Assembly: GCF_014270065.1 (NCBI RefSeq)
Contig: NZ_JACNME010000001.1
Coordinates: 248,001 to 312,000, forward strand
DNA from: Quadrisphaera sp. RL12-1S
Lineage (GTDB): Bacteria; Actinomycetota; Actinomycetes; Actinomycetales; Quadrisphaeraceae
Direction of reading: 5' to 3'
DNA length: 64,000 nt
The position numbers and the translations under genes are program-made. The notes beneath the pieces were generated by a model that did no database searches, was not told the origin of the DNA, and saw only the letters and a program-made list of their open reading frames with translations. How positions within the stretch are numbered: the first letter of the stretch is position 1; every line of letters starts with the position of its first letter. Of the stretch, positions 1 through 6,980 are shown one piece after another.

Positions 1-445
1 GCTCCTGGAGGACGAGCACAACCTCCGCAGCGACGCGGTCGCGGCCGCTGAGGTCCTGACCAGCGGCGCCACCACGCTCGTCGTCGGCCTGGAGGTCACC
101 CAGCAGGTGCGGCTGGAGCCGGGCGACGTCGAGCGCATCGCCGCGGCCGGGCCGCTGGGCGCCGCCCTGGCGGCCCAGGTGCGCCAGTGGTGGGAGTTCT
201 GGGACGAGCCGTGGGGAGTCCCGCACGACCCGGTGACCGCGCTGCTGCTCGTGCAGCCGGAGCTGCTCGAGCTCGGCCCGCCGGGTCGCGTCGAGGTCCA
301 CGACCGCGGCGCGGTGGTGCACCACCCCGACCCGGCGGGCACCGTGCGGGTCGCGCTCGGCGTGGACGCGGAGCGGGCGGCGGCAGCGGTCGTCCGGCGC
401 GTGCTGGCCGGCTGCCACCGCGCCGGCGGCCGGGAGCGGGCCTGA
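1..445 (+). CDS. nucleoside hydrolase family protein, C-terminal fragment
   Basis: This is the 3' end of a gene that begins left of the window. The frame is open from base 2 to TGA at 443-445. It resembles inosine/uridine-preferring nucleoside hydrolases, which cleave the N-glycosidic bond of ribonucleosides. Seen: an EHNLRSDAVAAAEVL stretch near the start, followed by VGLEVT. At about fragment residue 75 there is PHDPVTALLL, whose Asp sits where the family places a late calcium ligand. The N-terminal Asp cluster that would confirm the family is outside the window. An adenosine deaminase follows 38 bases later on the same strand, so a purine salvage role is plausible. Confidence 0.72.
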   Translation, partial: LLEDEHNLRSDAVAAAEVLTSGATTLVVGLEVTQQVRLEPGDVERIAAAGPLGAALAAQVRQWWEFWDEPWGVPHDPVTALLLVQPELLELGPPGRVEVHDRGAVVHHPDPAGTVRVALGVDAERAAAAVVRRVLAGCHRAGGRERA

Positions 446-471
446 GCCCCCCACGGCTGGCGACCGCCACC

Positions 472-477
472 TAGCCT
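472..477 (+). promoter_or_regulatory. candidate -10 box for the adenosine deaminase gene
   Basis: TAGCCT lies 6 bases before the ATG at 484. That spacing would start transcription at or next to the start codon and give a leaderless mRNA. No clear Shine-Dalgarno sequence precedes the ATG, and no good -35 box is visible. Confidence 0.45.
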
Positions 478-483
478 GCGCGC

Positions 484-1470
484 ATGACCGCGCGAGACCT
501 CCGCCTGCTCCCCAAGGCCTCCCTGCACACCCACCTGGAGGGCTGCATGCGCCCTTCGACGCTGGCGGAGCTGGCGGCCGGGTACGGCATCCCCGTGCCG
601 GAGACCCGCGGCTACGGGAACTTCGGCGCCTTCGCCGGCCTGTACGACGCCGCGGCGCAGTGCATCAAGACCGAGGACGACCTGCGCCGCGTGGTGCGCG
701 AGGTGGTCGAGGACGCCGCCGCCGACGGTGCGGTGTGGGTGGAGCCGCAGCTGTGGCCGCACTACGAGAGCCCGCAGCTGGCCGACGCCGGTCAGATCCT
801 CGACGTCGCCCTCGACGAGGGCCGCTCGACGGCGGCGCGCCTGGGCGTGGGCTTCGGGCTGATGGTGACGGCCATCCGGGTGCTGCCGCCCGAGGACGCG
901 GAGGAGCTCGCGGAGCTGGCCGTGACCCGGGTCGACCACGGCGTGGTCTCGTTCGGCCTGGCCCACGACGAGGTGCTCGGCCCGCCGGCGCCCTTCGCCC
1001 GCGCCTTCGCGGTGGCGCGCGCCGGGGGTCTGGTCGCGGCTCCGCACGCCGGGGAGCTGCTCGGGCCTGACAGCGTCCGCTCCGCCCTGGACGACCTCGG
1101 GGCCGGCCGGATCGCGCACGGCGTGCGCGCCGTGGAGGACCCGGCGCTCGTCGAGCGCCTGGCGGCCGAGCGCGTGTGCCTGGACGTCTGCCCCACCTCC
1201 AACGTCCTGCTCGGGGTGGTCCCCTCCCTCGCCGAGCACCCCCTGCGCCGGCTCCTGGACGCCGGAGTGCCCTGCTCGGTCAACACCGACGACTCCCTGC
1301 TCTTCGGTCCCGGCCTGCTGGAGGAGTACGAGACGGCCCGCACGGTGCTGGGCCTCGACGACGCGCAGCTCGCCGCCGTGGCGCGCAGCGGCATCGAGGC
1401 CGCCGCGCACGCCCCCGCGACCCTGGTCAGCGGGGCGCTGGAGCGCGTGGAGGCGTGGCTGGCCGGCTGA
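484..1470 (+). CDS. add: adenosine deaminase family protein
   Basis: Zinc-dependent deaminase of the adenosine/adenine/aminofutalosine deaminase family. Adenosine to inosine is the likeliest reaction. Seen: the metal-binding HTHLEG near residues 15-20, the HAGE motif near 188-191, HGVRA near 212 and NTDDS near 267-271. These match the order of the family's zinc ligands and catalytic residues. Most family members have Pro after the Asp pair; here it is Ser. The length, 328 aa, is normal. The upstream nucleoside hydrolase fragment supports a purine salvage setting. The exact substrate (adenosine, adenine or a futalosine compound) cannot be settled from these motifs. Confidence 0.88.
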   Translation: MTARDLRLLPKASLHTHLEGCMRPSTLAELAAGYGIPVPETRGYGNFGAFAGLYDAAAQCIKTEDDLRRVVREVVEDAAADGAVWVEPQLWPHYESPQLADAGQILDVALDEGRSTAARLGVGFGLMVTAIRVLPPEDAEELAELAVTRVDHGVVSFGLAHDEVLGPPAPFARAFAVARAGGLVAAPHAGELLGPDSVRSALDDLGAGRIAHGVRAVEDPALVERLAAERVCLDVCPTSNVLLGVVPSLAEHPLRRLLDAGVPCSVNTDDSLLFGPGLLEEYETARTVLGLDDAQLAAVARSGIEAAAHAPATLVSGALERVEAWLAG

Positions 1471-1474
1471 GCGG

Positions 1475-1520
1475 GTCCGCAGGGGGCTGGTCGGTGGACA
1501 CCGGCCAGCCCCCTGCGGAC
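1475..1520 (+). terminator. strong hairpin after the adenosine deaminase gene
   Basis: Sixteen-base perfect arms (1475-1490 and 1505-1520) begin 4 bases after the add stop codon. The loop contains a further GGTG/CACC pairing. There is no T-run, which is common for actinobacterial terminators. Confidence 0.75.
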
Positions 1521-1537
1521 GAGCGTCCCGGGTGGTA

Positions 1538-1555
1538 GTTTCGGTCCACCGAAAC
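1538..1555. promoter_or_regulatory. TTTCGG-N4-CCGAAA inverted repeat, copy 1
   Basis: A near-perfect palindrome, GTTTCGGTCCACCGAAAC, with CCCGG/CCGGG on the flanks. It lies 48 bases before the small membrane protein gene. TAGTTT at 1536-1541 could be a -10 box, in which case the palindrome would cover the transcription start. Related palindromes occur at 1851 and 1902. It looks like an operator; the protein that binds it is unknown. Confidence 0.5.
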
Positions 1556-1602
1556 CCGGGCGGCACCACCGCCGCCCGAGCCGTCGTCGAGGAGGGCTCC
1601 CG

Positions 1603-1815
1603 GTGTCCACCGCTGTCGTCGTGCTCGCCGTCGCGCTCGCCGCCCCGGTGCTGCTGCTCACCCTGGCCCTCGCCGTCGCGGCCGCCCTGCCGGCCCTGCG
1701 CCCCCGGCTGCGCGCCCGCGCGCCGCGGGTGCTGCGCGAGCCGGTCGACCTCGCCGGAGCTCACGCGGACGTGGAGCGCCAGGCCCCGGAGTGGGCCGCG
1801 GCCCTGCGCTCCTGA
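1603..1815 (+). CDS. small single-span membrane protein of unknown function
   Basis: This 70-aa protein has a GTG start at 1603, with GGAGG about 6-7 bases upstream. Residues 3-30 are strongly hydrophobic (runs of Val, Ala and Leu), which predicts one transmembrane segment near the N-terminus. It is followed by an Arg-rich stretch ([15 protein letters not shown]) that should lie in the cytoplasm, then a short acidic and amphipathic tail. I recognise no family. It sits between two copies of the TTTCGG/CCGAA palindrome and upstream of a cation exchanger, so the two genes may share regulation. It may instead be a lineage-specific protein or a spurious frame. Confidence 0.5.
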   Translation: MSTAVVVLAVALAAPVLLLTLALAVAAALPALRPRLRARAPRVLREPVDLAGAHADVERQAPEWAAALRS

Positions 1816-1850
1816 ACCTTCCCGGACGCGCCCGCCGGTCGCGTCCGCGG

Positions 1851-1866
1851 TTTCGGCCGGCCGAAG
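1851..1866. promoter_or_regulatory. TTTCGG-N4-CCGAAG inverted repeat, copy 2
   Basis: TTTCGGCCGGCCGAAG contains a perfect 14-base palindrome at 1852-1865. It lies in the spacer before the cation exchanger, exactly 51 bases (about five helical turns) upstream of copy 3. Its centre is about 97 bases before the predicted exchanger transcription start. Confidence 0.5.
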
Positions 1867-1901
1867 TCCCCGCGGGCGTTCGCCCAGGTCAGTGGCCTTC
1901 T

Positions 1902-1917
1902 TTTCGGGCGACCGAAC
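1902..1917. promoter_or_regulatory. TTTCGG-N4-CCGAAC inverted repeat, copy 3
   Basis: TTTCGGGCGACCGAAC ends 3 bases before the candidate -35 box at 1921. Its centre is about -46 relative to the predicted start. An activator often binds there, but a repressor could also act from this position. Confidence 0.5.
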
Positions 1918-1920
1918 TGC

Positions 1921-1949
1921 TTGGCCCCCGCCGCAGGACCCGCTAGCGT
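1921..1949 (+). promoter_or_regulatory. candidate promoter of the cation exchanger gene
   Basis: TTGGCC at 1921-1926 and TAGCGT at 1944-1949 are separated by 17 bases. Transcription would start near 1956, giving a leader of about 130 bases before the GTG at 2089. Confidence 0.55.
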
Positions 1950-2088
1950 CGTCATCGGCCCGCCGCGCGGGCCACCACGACTCGTCCTGACCGATGGCGG
2001 TGAGCTGGTCGCGGGCCCCTCGGGTCCCCGGCTCGCCGCCTCCTCGCCGCGCCCGCACGGGGGCGGCGACCTGCTGCGGAGGCACCGC

Positions 2089-3198
2089 GTGCTGCTCACC
2101 CTCGTCCTGCTGCTCGGCTGCGCCGTCCTGATCTACCTGGCGTGCGAGTGGTTCGTCAACGCCGTCGAGTGGCTCGGCGTGCGCATGGCCGTCGGGTCGG
2201 CCGCCGTGGGGACCGTGCTGGCCGCCGCTGGCACCGCCCTGCCCGAGAGCGTCGTCACGCTCGTCGCGGTGCTGTTCGGCTCCGAGGAGACCGGCGCTGA
2301 CGTCGGGGTCGGCGCGGCGCTGGGCGGTCCGCTCGTCGTCGGCAGCCTGGCCTACGCCGTGGTCGGCGTGGTGCTGCTGGCCAACCGCCGCGCGGTCCGC
2401 CGCAGCGCCGGCAGCCGTGTGGTGGCCGCGGAGCGGGTCGGAGCCGCAGGAGCGGCCACGGGCTCCTCCCGGGGCGGGCTCGCGGTGGCCGCCGGCGGAC
2501 CGACCGCCGCCGAGACCGCCCAGCTGGCCGAGCTCGACACGCGCTCCCTGGCGCGCGACCAGGCCTGGTTCCTCGTGAGCTTCGCGGTGGCCGCGGGCCT
2601 CGGCCTGGTGGCGTTCGCGGTGAAGCCGTGGCTCGGCTGGGTGTTCTTCGGCGTCTACGCCGTCTACTGCTGGCGCCAGGTGCGCGCCGGCGGCGAGACC
2701 CACAGCGCGGAGGACCTCGAGCCGCTGAAGGCCCAGCCGAAGCGCGAGCGGCCGAGCACCACAGCCGTCGTCGTCCAGGTGGTCGTCTCGCTGGCCGTCA
2801 TCTTCGCGGCGTCGCAGGTCTTCGTCGGGCAGCTGGAGTCGCTCGCCCCCCAGCTGGGGCTGTCGGCGTCCCTCGTGGCGCTGCTCCTGGCACCGATCGC
2901 CACGGAGCTGCCGGAGATGCTCAACGCGCTGATCTGGGTCCGCAAGGGCAAGGTCTCCCTCGCGCTGGGCAACCTGGCGGGCTCCATGGTCATCCAGGCG
3001 ACCATCCCCACCGGCCTGGGCCTGGCCTTCACCAGCTGGCACGTGCAGGGCCCGCTGCTGCTGGCCGCGGTCGCCACGCTCGCCTGCGTCGGCTACCTGC
3101 TGGTGCTGTTCACCACCCGGCGGGTCAGCGCGGTGCGCCTCGCGGCGGCGGCCTCGGCCTACGGCGCCTTCGCCGTCGGCCTGGCCCTCACCACCTGA
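2089..3198 (+). CDS. calcium/sodium:cation antiporter family membrane protein
   Basis: Integral membrane exchanger of the CaCA superfamily (CaxA/YrbG type), which moves Ca2+ or another cation against Na+ or H+. Seen: two alpha-repeat signatures, GTALPESVVTLVAVLFG near the N-terminus and ATELPEMLNALIW followed by GNLAGSMVIQA near the C-terminus. About ten hydrophobic segments surround a polar central loop. I chose GTG at 2089 because GGAGG at 2078-2082 lies 6 bases upstream and the first transmembrane segment starts at once (369 aa). The same frame opens at a TTG at 1921, but that would add a non-hydrophobic, Pro-rich leader and overlap the promoter. The ion specificity is inferred only. Confidence 0.85.
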   Translation: MLLTLVLLLGCAVLIYLACEWFVNAVEWLGVRMAVGSAAVGTVLAAAGTALPESVVTLVAVLFGSEETGADVGVGAALGGPLVVGSLAYAVVGVVLLANRRAVRRSAGSRVVAAERVGAAGAATGSSRGGLAVAAGGPTAAETAQLAELDTRSLARDQAWFLVSFAVAAGLGLVAFAVKPWLGWVFFGVYAVYCWRQVRAGGETHSAEDLEPLKAQPKRERPSTTAVVVQVVVSLAVIFAASQVFVGQLESLAPQLGLSASLVALLLAPIATELPEMLNALIWVRKGKVSLALGNLAGSMVIQATIPTGLGLAFTSWHVQGPLLLAAVATLACVGYLLVLFTTRRVSAVRLAAAASAYGAFAVGLALTT

Positions 3199-3211
3199 CC
3201 CCGCGCCTGGG

Positions 3212-3274
3212 CGCACCTTCCGCGGCACGTGCGGCTCTCGCGGCGCGCTGGGCGCACGTGCCGCGGAAAGTGCG
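3212..3274. terminator. bidirectional long hairpin between convergent genes
   Basis: A 15-base perfect inverted repeat (3218-3232 and 3254-3268) extends to about 21 pairs with one mismatch. It lies between the convergent exchanger and monooxygenase genes, 13 and 9 bases from their stops. CTGGGCGCAC also occurs twice as a direct repeat here. Confidence 0.7.
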
Positions 3275-3283
3275 ACGAGGGGG

Positions 3284-4594
3284 TCAGCGCTGGGGCGCGG
3301 CAGTGGCCTGGGTGTGCGTGCCGATGGCCCAGACGAACGGCGGCGTGGTGCCGTTGACGGACCAGTCACCCACGATGCGCGTCTTGTAGATCACCGGGTT
3401 GTGCGAGGCGACCGTGCGGGCGTTGCGCCAGTGCCGGTCGAGGTCCTTCGCGCGCGACGTGCCCGAGGCGCCGAGGGTGTTGAACAGGAGCGTCGCGGCG
3501 CGCGGGACGCTCTCCGAGAGCACCACCTGGGCCTGCGCGGTGGCGATCTCCGCGCGGACGTTGGCGGCGAGGTCGGCCTCGCTGTCGCGGTCGTGCGCGG
3601 TGTCCGCCGCCCCCTGGACGGCGGACGCGGCGGCCAGCGCGATCGCGCGGGCGGCGAACGCGACCGAGGAGATCTCCCCGGCCACCGCGAGCACCTGCGG
3701 GTCCTCGCGGACCACCGGTGCCAGCCCGTGGCTGTAGGAGCGGGTGCGCGAGCGCACCTCGTGGGCGGTGTCGCGCTCCACCGCGGCGGCGATGCCGGCG
3801 TGCACCGCCAGCAGCACCAGCTGGTAGAGCGCCGTCTGGTAGCGGAACCTGTCGTCGAACGGCGCCAGGTCGTCCTCCGCGACCACCGCGTCCTCGAGCA
3901 CCAGCGTGCCGGTGCCCGTGAGCTGCTGGCCGAAGCCGTCCCAGTCGTCGCTGACGGTCACGCCGGGCTGGTCCAGCCGCACGAGCGCCGTGACCGTCCC
4001 CGCGGCGGCGTCCCCGGCCTCCTGCGCGGCCACGGTCGCCTCGTCGGTGAGCTGGGCGACCACGTCGGTCCACCCGGCGTAGATCGTGCCGGTCGTGTAG
4101 TACTTGCGGCCGCTGACGCGCCAGCGGCCGTCGGCGTCGCGGCGCACCTTGGTCGACTGGCCGCCCAGGGTGGTGCCGCCCGTCTCGCTCCACGCGTTGC
4201 CGGTCCACTCCCCCGCGGCGACGCGCGCGAACCACGCGTCGCGGTAGGGCCCCTCGGGCAGGGAGAGCAGGTGCTCCACCCACGCGACCTGCCCGCGGAA
4301 GATCTGCGGGAGGTTGGAGTCGACTGCGGCCAGGTCGATCATCAGCTCGGTGAAGGAGACCAGGTCGAGGCCGTCACCACCGTGCTCGACGGGCACGCGC
4401 AGGCGCGTGAAGCCCGCCGCCACCAGGGCTTCCACCTGCTCGCGCGGCAGCTGGTGGTCGACCTCGCGCTGCACCACGTCGCGGACGACGGCGTCGAAGA
4501 CCGGCTGCAGGCGGGCGCGGGCCGCGGCGAGCCGCTCGGCCTGCGTGGTGGGCTGGGCGGTGGGCTGGGCGGTGGGCTGGGTGGTGGTGCTCAT
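3284..4594 (-). CDS. acyl-CoA dehydrogenase-fold flavin monooxygenase, DszC/SfnB-like
   Basis: Protein of the acyl-CoA dehydrogenase fold, 436 aa. It looks more like the sulfur-compound monooxygenases (DszC, SfnB) than a beta-oxidation enzyme. Seen: a central AWSETGGTTLGG stretch with VSGRKYYTTG after it, and a C-terminal DRHWRNARTVASHNPVIYK block typical of that branch. Such enzymes use reduced flavin from a partner reductase to oxidise organosulfur substrates. A SAM-IV riboswitch precedes the gene, and sulfur genes commonly carry one, so the context agrees. The N-terminus has QPTA repeats encoded by a 12-base tandem repeat. No flavin reductase or sulfonate transporter gene is adjacent, so the substrate is unknown. 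Confidence 0.8.
   Translation of the reverse strand: MSTTTQPTAQPTAQPTTQAERLAAARARLQPVFDAVVRDVVQREVDHQLPREQVEALVAAGFTRLRVPVEHGGDGLDLVSFTELMIDLAAVDSNLPQIFRGQVAWVEHLLSLPEGPYRDAWFARVAAGEWTGNAWSETGGTTLGGQSTKVRRDADGRWRVSGRKYYTTGTIYAGWTDVVAQLTDEATVAAQEAGDAAAGTVTALVRLDQPGVTVSDDWDGFGQQLTGTGTLVLEDAVVAEDDLAPFDDRFRYQTALYQLVLLAVHAGIAAAVERDTAHEVRSRTRSYSHGLAPVVREDPQVLAVAGEISSVAFAARAIALAAASAVQGAADTAHDRDSEADLAANVRAEIATAQAQVVLSESVPRAATLLFNTLGASGTSRAKDLDRHWRNARTVASHNPVIYKTRIVGDWSVNGTTPPFVWAIGTHTQATAAPQR
4547..4582. repeat. three 12-base tandem units in the monooxygenase N-terminus
   Basis: The unit GGTGGGCTGGGC is repeated three times; the last copy ends in GT. On the minus strand it encodes QPTA, QPTA and QPTT. 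Slippage would change length in steps of four residues without a frameshift. Confidence 0.85.
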
Positions 4595-4649
4595 CGACAG
4601 CGCTCTCCTCGGCGATCGGTGGTCGTCACCGGGCGCCGCTGCCCGGGAC

Positions 4650-4770
4650 CGACGAGGAGGAGCGCGTCGTTACCGGGCGCGGACGCCTGGTCCGGTCATC
4701 ACCCGGGGCACCCCACGACGCGGGGGTTGCCGGCCAGCGAGCCGGGGCTTGGCGCTGGCGCTCATGACCT
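4650..4770 (-). ncRNA. SAM-IV riboswitch
   Basis: Read on the minus strand from 4769, the leader has a core close to the SAM-IV consensus. Stem P1 pairs GGTCAT (4764-4769) with ATGACC (4694-4699). P2 pairs GCCAGCG with CGCTGGC around an AAGCCCCGGCT loop. Then CGGCAACCCC pairs with GGGGTGCCCC as P3. The 3' extension to about 4650 would hold the pseudoknot and expression platform and is less certain. It begins about 17 bases after the lplA stop and ends before the monooxygenase gene. The class turns downstream sulfur genes off when S-adenosylmethionine is plentiful. Confidence 0.85.
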
Positions 4771-4786
4771 GGGCGGCACCGTAGCG

Positions 4787-5854
4787 TCAGGGCACCCGGG
4801 CGGTCCAGGCAGGGTCGAGGTACTTGCGCTGCGCCAGGTCGCGCGCCGCCGCCAGCTCCGCCTCGGTGACGTCCCCGTCCACGAGGCCGTACCGCGAGCG
4901 GAACGAGGCGGCCATGGCGCTGATGACGTCCTCGCGGGCCATGCCGGTCTGGGAGCGCAGCGGGTCCACGCGCTTGGCAGCGCTGGTGGTCCCCTTGTCG
5001 GAGAGCTTCTCGCGGCCGATGCGCAGCACCCGCAGCATCTTGGTGGCGTCGATGTCGTACGACATCGTCACGTGGTGCAGCACCGCGCCGGGCCTGCGCT
5101 TCTGGGCGGCGCCCGCGATCTTCCCCGCGGCGGAGACGATGTCGTTGATGGGGCGGTACTCGGCCCGGACCCCCAGGTCCGCGAGCGCCTCCAGCACCCA
5201 GGCGTCGAGGAAGGCGTAGGACTCGACGAAGCCCATCCCCGCCACCAGGGACGACGGCACGGTCAGCGACCACGTGATGGTGTTGCCGGGCTCGGCGAAC
5301 ATGGCCCCGCCGCCGCTGATCCGCCGCACCACGTCCACGCCGAGCTCGCCGGCCGCCTCCGCGTCGACCTCGTTGCGCAGCGACTGGAAGCTGCCGATGA
5401 TCACCGTCGGGCGGTCCCACTCCCACACCCGCAGCGTCGGCCCGCGCCGCCCCTGGGCCACCTCCTCCAGGAGCACCTCGTCGAGGGCCATGAGCAGCTC
5501 GGGGCTCTCCGGCCCGCGGTGCACGAGCGACCACGCGTGGTCGGCGAAGCCCGTCGCCCGCGCCAGGGCCCGCCGCACGACGACGGCGACCGCTTCCGGC
5601 GTCACCCCGACGAGCACGGCACCGGCCGGCAGCGCGGAGCGGACCCGAGCGGCCAGGTCGGCGGCCTCGGTGTCGGCGGGCAGCCCCTCGAGCGCGGCGT
5701 CGATCGCCTCGAGGGCGTCGTCCGGCTCCAGGAAGAAGTCGCCCGAGATGCGGACGTCGCGCAGCACTCCCCCGGCGCTCAGCTCGTGCGGGCCGGTGAC
5801 CTCGAGGTCGACCACCACCAGCTTGCCGCCGGGGACCTTGTACTCGCCGTGCAC
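4787..5854 (-). CDS. lplA: lipoate--protein ligase family protein with N-terminal accessory domain
   Basis: Biotin/lipoate A/B ligase family, expected to activate lipoate with ATP and attach it to lysines of 2-oxoacid dehydrogenase E2 subunits or GcvH. The first ~90 residues (MHGEYKVPGGKLVVVDLEV) resemble the LplB/C-terminal accessory domain, here placed first. The catalytic part follows with VRRISGGGAMFAEPGN, the nucleotide/lipoate-binding region. Next come NDIVSAAGKIAG, whose Lys is the usual catalytic residue, and HHVTMSYDID. GTG at 5854 is preceded by GGAGCAGG. The tsaD stop is 19 bases upstream, so the gene is probably co-transcribed with the tsa genes. It could instead be a lipoyl or octanoyl transferase of the same fold. 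Confidence 0.85.
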   Translation of the reverse strand: MHGEYKVPGGKLVVVDLEVTGPHELSAGGVLRDVRISGDFFLEPDDALEAIDAALEGLPADTEAADLAARVRSALPAGAVLVGVTPEAVAVVVRRALARATGFADHAWSLVHRGPESPELLMALDEVLLEEVAQGRRGPTLRVWEWDRPTVIIGSFQSLRNEVDAEAAGELGVDVVRRISGGGAMFAEPGNTITWSLTVPSSLVAGMGFVESYAFLDAWVLEALADLGVRAEYRPINDIVSAAGKIAGAAQKRRPGAVLHHVTMSYDIDATKMLRVLRIGREKLSDKGTTSAAKRVDPLRSQTGMAREDVISAMAASFRSRYGLVDGDVTEAELAAARDLAQRKYLDPAWTARVP

Positions 5855-5873
5855 CGCGGCACCTGCTCCCTGG

Positions 5874-6971
5874 TCAGACGACGATGGTGGAGACCGGCAG
5901 ACCGGGGTCGGTCGCCAGGTCGAGCGGGGAGGGGCCGAGCCCGTCGGCGAGCGCCAGCGCGCCGAGCGCGGCGACCATCGCGCCGTTGTCGGTGCACAGC
6001 CGCAGCGGCGGCACGCGCAGCGCCAGGCCCGCCGCCTCGCACCGCTCGGCGAGCAGACCGCGCACCCGCGCGTTGGCGGCCACGCCTCCGCCGAGCAGCA
6101 CGGTCTGCACGCCGCGGTCCTGGGCTGCGCTCACGGTCTTGCGGGCCAGCACGTCGGCCACGGCCTCCGAGAAGGAGGCGGCGACGTCCGCGACGAAGGG
6201 CCCGTCCACCTCGCCACCGGCGCGGCGGTGCGCGTCCACCTGGCGCGCCACGGCGGTCTTGAGGCCGGAGAAGGAGAAGTCGTAGGGGTGGCGGCGCAGG
6301 TCGTGCGCGGCCGTCAGCCCGCGGGGGAAGGCGAAGGCCGCCGGGTCGCCGGACTCGGCGGCGCGCTGCACGTGCGGACCGCCGGGGTAGGGCAGGCCCA
6401 GGAGGCGGGCGACCTTGTCGAAGGCCTCCCCGGCGGCGTCGTCGAGGGTCTGGCCGAGCAGCTCCACGCGCAGCGCCCCCACCCCGGTCCCGGCGGGGCT
6501 GCGGACGTCGAGCAGCTCGGTGTGCCCGCCGGAGACCAGCAGCGCGACGCTGCGCTCGGGCAGGGCACCCGAGACCAGCACGTCCACAGCCACGTGCGCG
6601 ACGAGGTGGTTGACGCCGAGCAGCGGCACGTCGAGCGCCAGCGCGAGGGCCTTGGCCGCGGCCACGCCGACCAGGAGGGCGCCGGCGAGGCCGGGCCCGG
6701 CCGTGACGGCCACCGCGTCGACGTCGGCGAGGGTCGCACCCGCCTCCTCGCACGCGCGGCGCATCGTCGGCAGCAGCGCCTCGAGGTGCGCGCGGCTGGC
6801 GATCTCCGGGACGACGCCCCCGAACCTCACGTGCTCGTCCACGCTGCTGGCCACGGCGTGCCCGAGCAGCTGCGCACCGCGAACGAGAGCGACGCCGGTC
6901 TCGTCGCAGGAGCTCTCGATGCCCAGCACGAGCGGCGCGGCAGGGTCGGCGGTACCGGCGGCCAGGGTCAC
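5874..6971 (-). CDS. tsaD: tRNA N6-adenosine threonylcarbamoyltransferase
   Basis: TsaD transfers the threonylcarbamoyl group from TC-AMP to A37 of ANN-decoding tRNAs (t6A), working with TsaB and TsaE. Seen: [13 protein letters not shown] near residues 19-31, the metal-binding [19 protein letters not shown] and a C-terminal [10 protein letters not shown]. All belong to the ASKHA-fold Kae1/TsaD family. The length (365 aa) is normal apart from ~15 extra N-terminal residues. The rimI stop is 9 bases upstream, so tsaB-rimI-tsaD form one unit. Confidence 0.96.
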   Translation of the reverse strand: MTLAAGTADPAAPLVLGIESSCDETGVALVRGAQLLGHAVASSVDEHVRFGGVVPEIASRAHLEALLPTMRRACEEAGATLADVDAVAVTAGPGLAGALLVGVAAAKALALALDVPLLGVNHLVAHVAVDVLVSGALPERSVALLVSGGHTELLDVRSPAGTGVGALRVELLGQTLDDAAGEAFDKVARLLGLPYPGGPHVQRAAESGDPAAFAFPRGLTAAHDLRRHPYDFSFSGLKTAVARQVDAHRRAGGEVDGPFVADVAASFSEAVADVLARKTVSAAQDRGVQTVLLGGGVAANARVRGLLAERCEAAGLALRVPPLRLCTDNGAMVAALGALALADGLGPSPLDLATDPGLPVSTIVV

Positions 6972-6980
6972 CGCCCCACC

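Noticed and set aside
1921-2088. Longer N-terminus for the cation exchanger from TTG at 1921
   Set aside because: It would be a Pro/Gly-rich non-hydrophobic leader that overlaps the promoter; GTG at 2089 has a good GGAGG.
3314-6262. A 982-codon open frame on the plus strand opposite the monooxygenase, lplA and tsaD genes
   Set aside because: High-GC antisense frame; its residues are Arg/Gly/His-rich and it crosses three clearly real minus-strand genes and the riboswitch.
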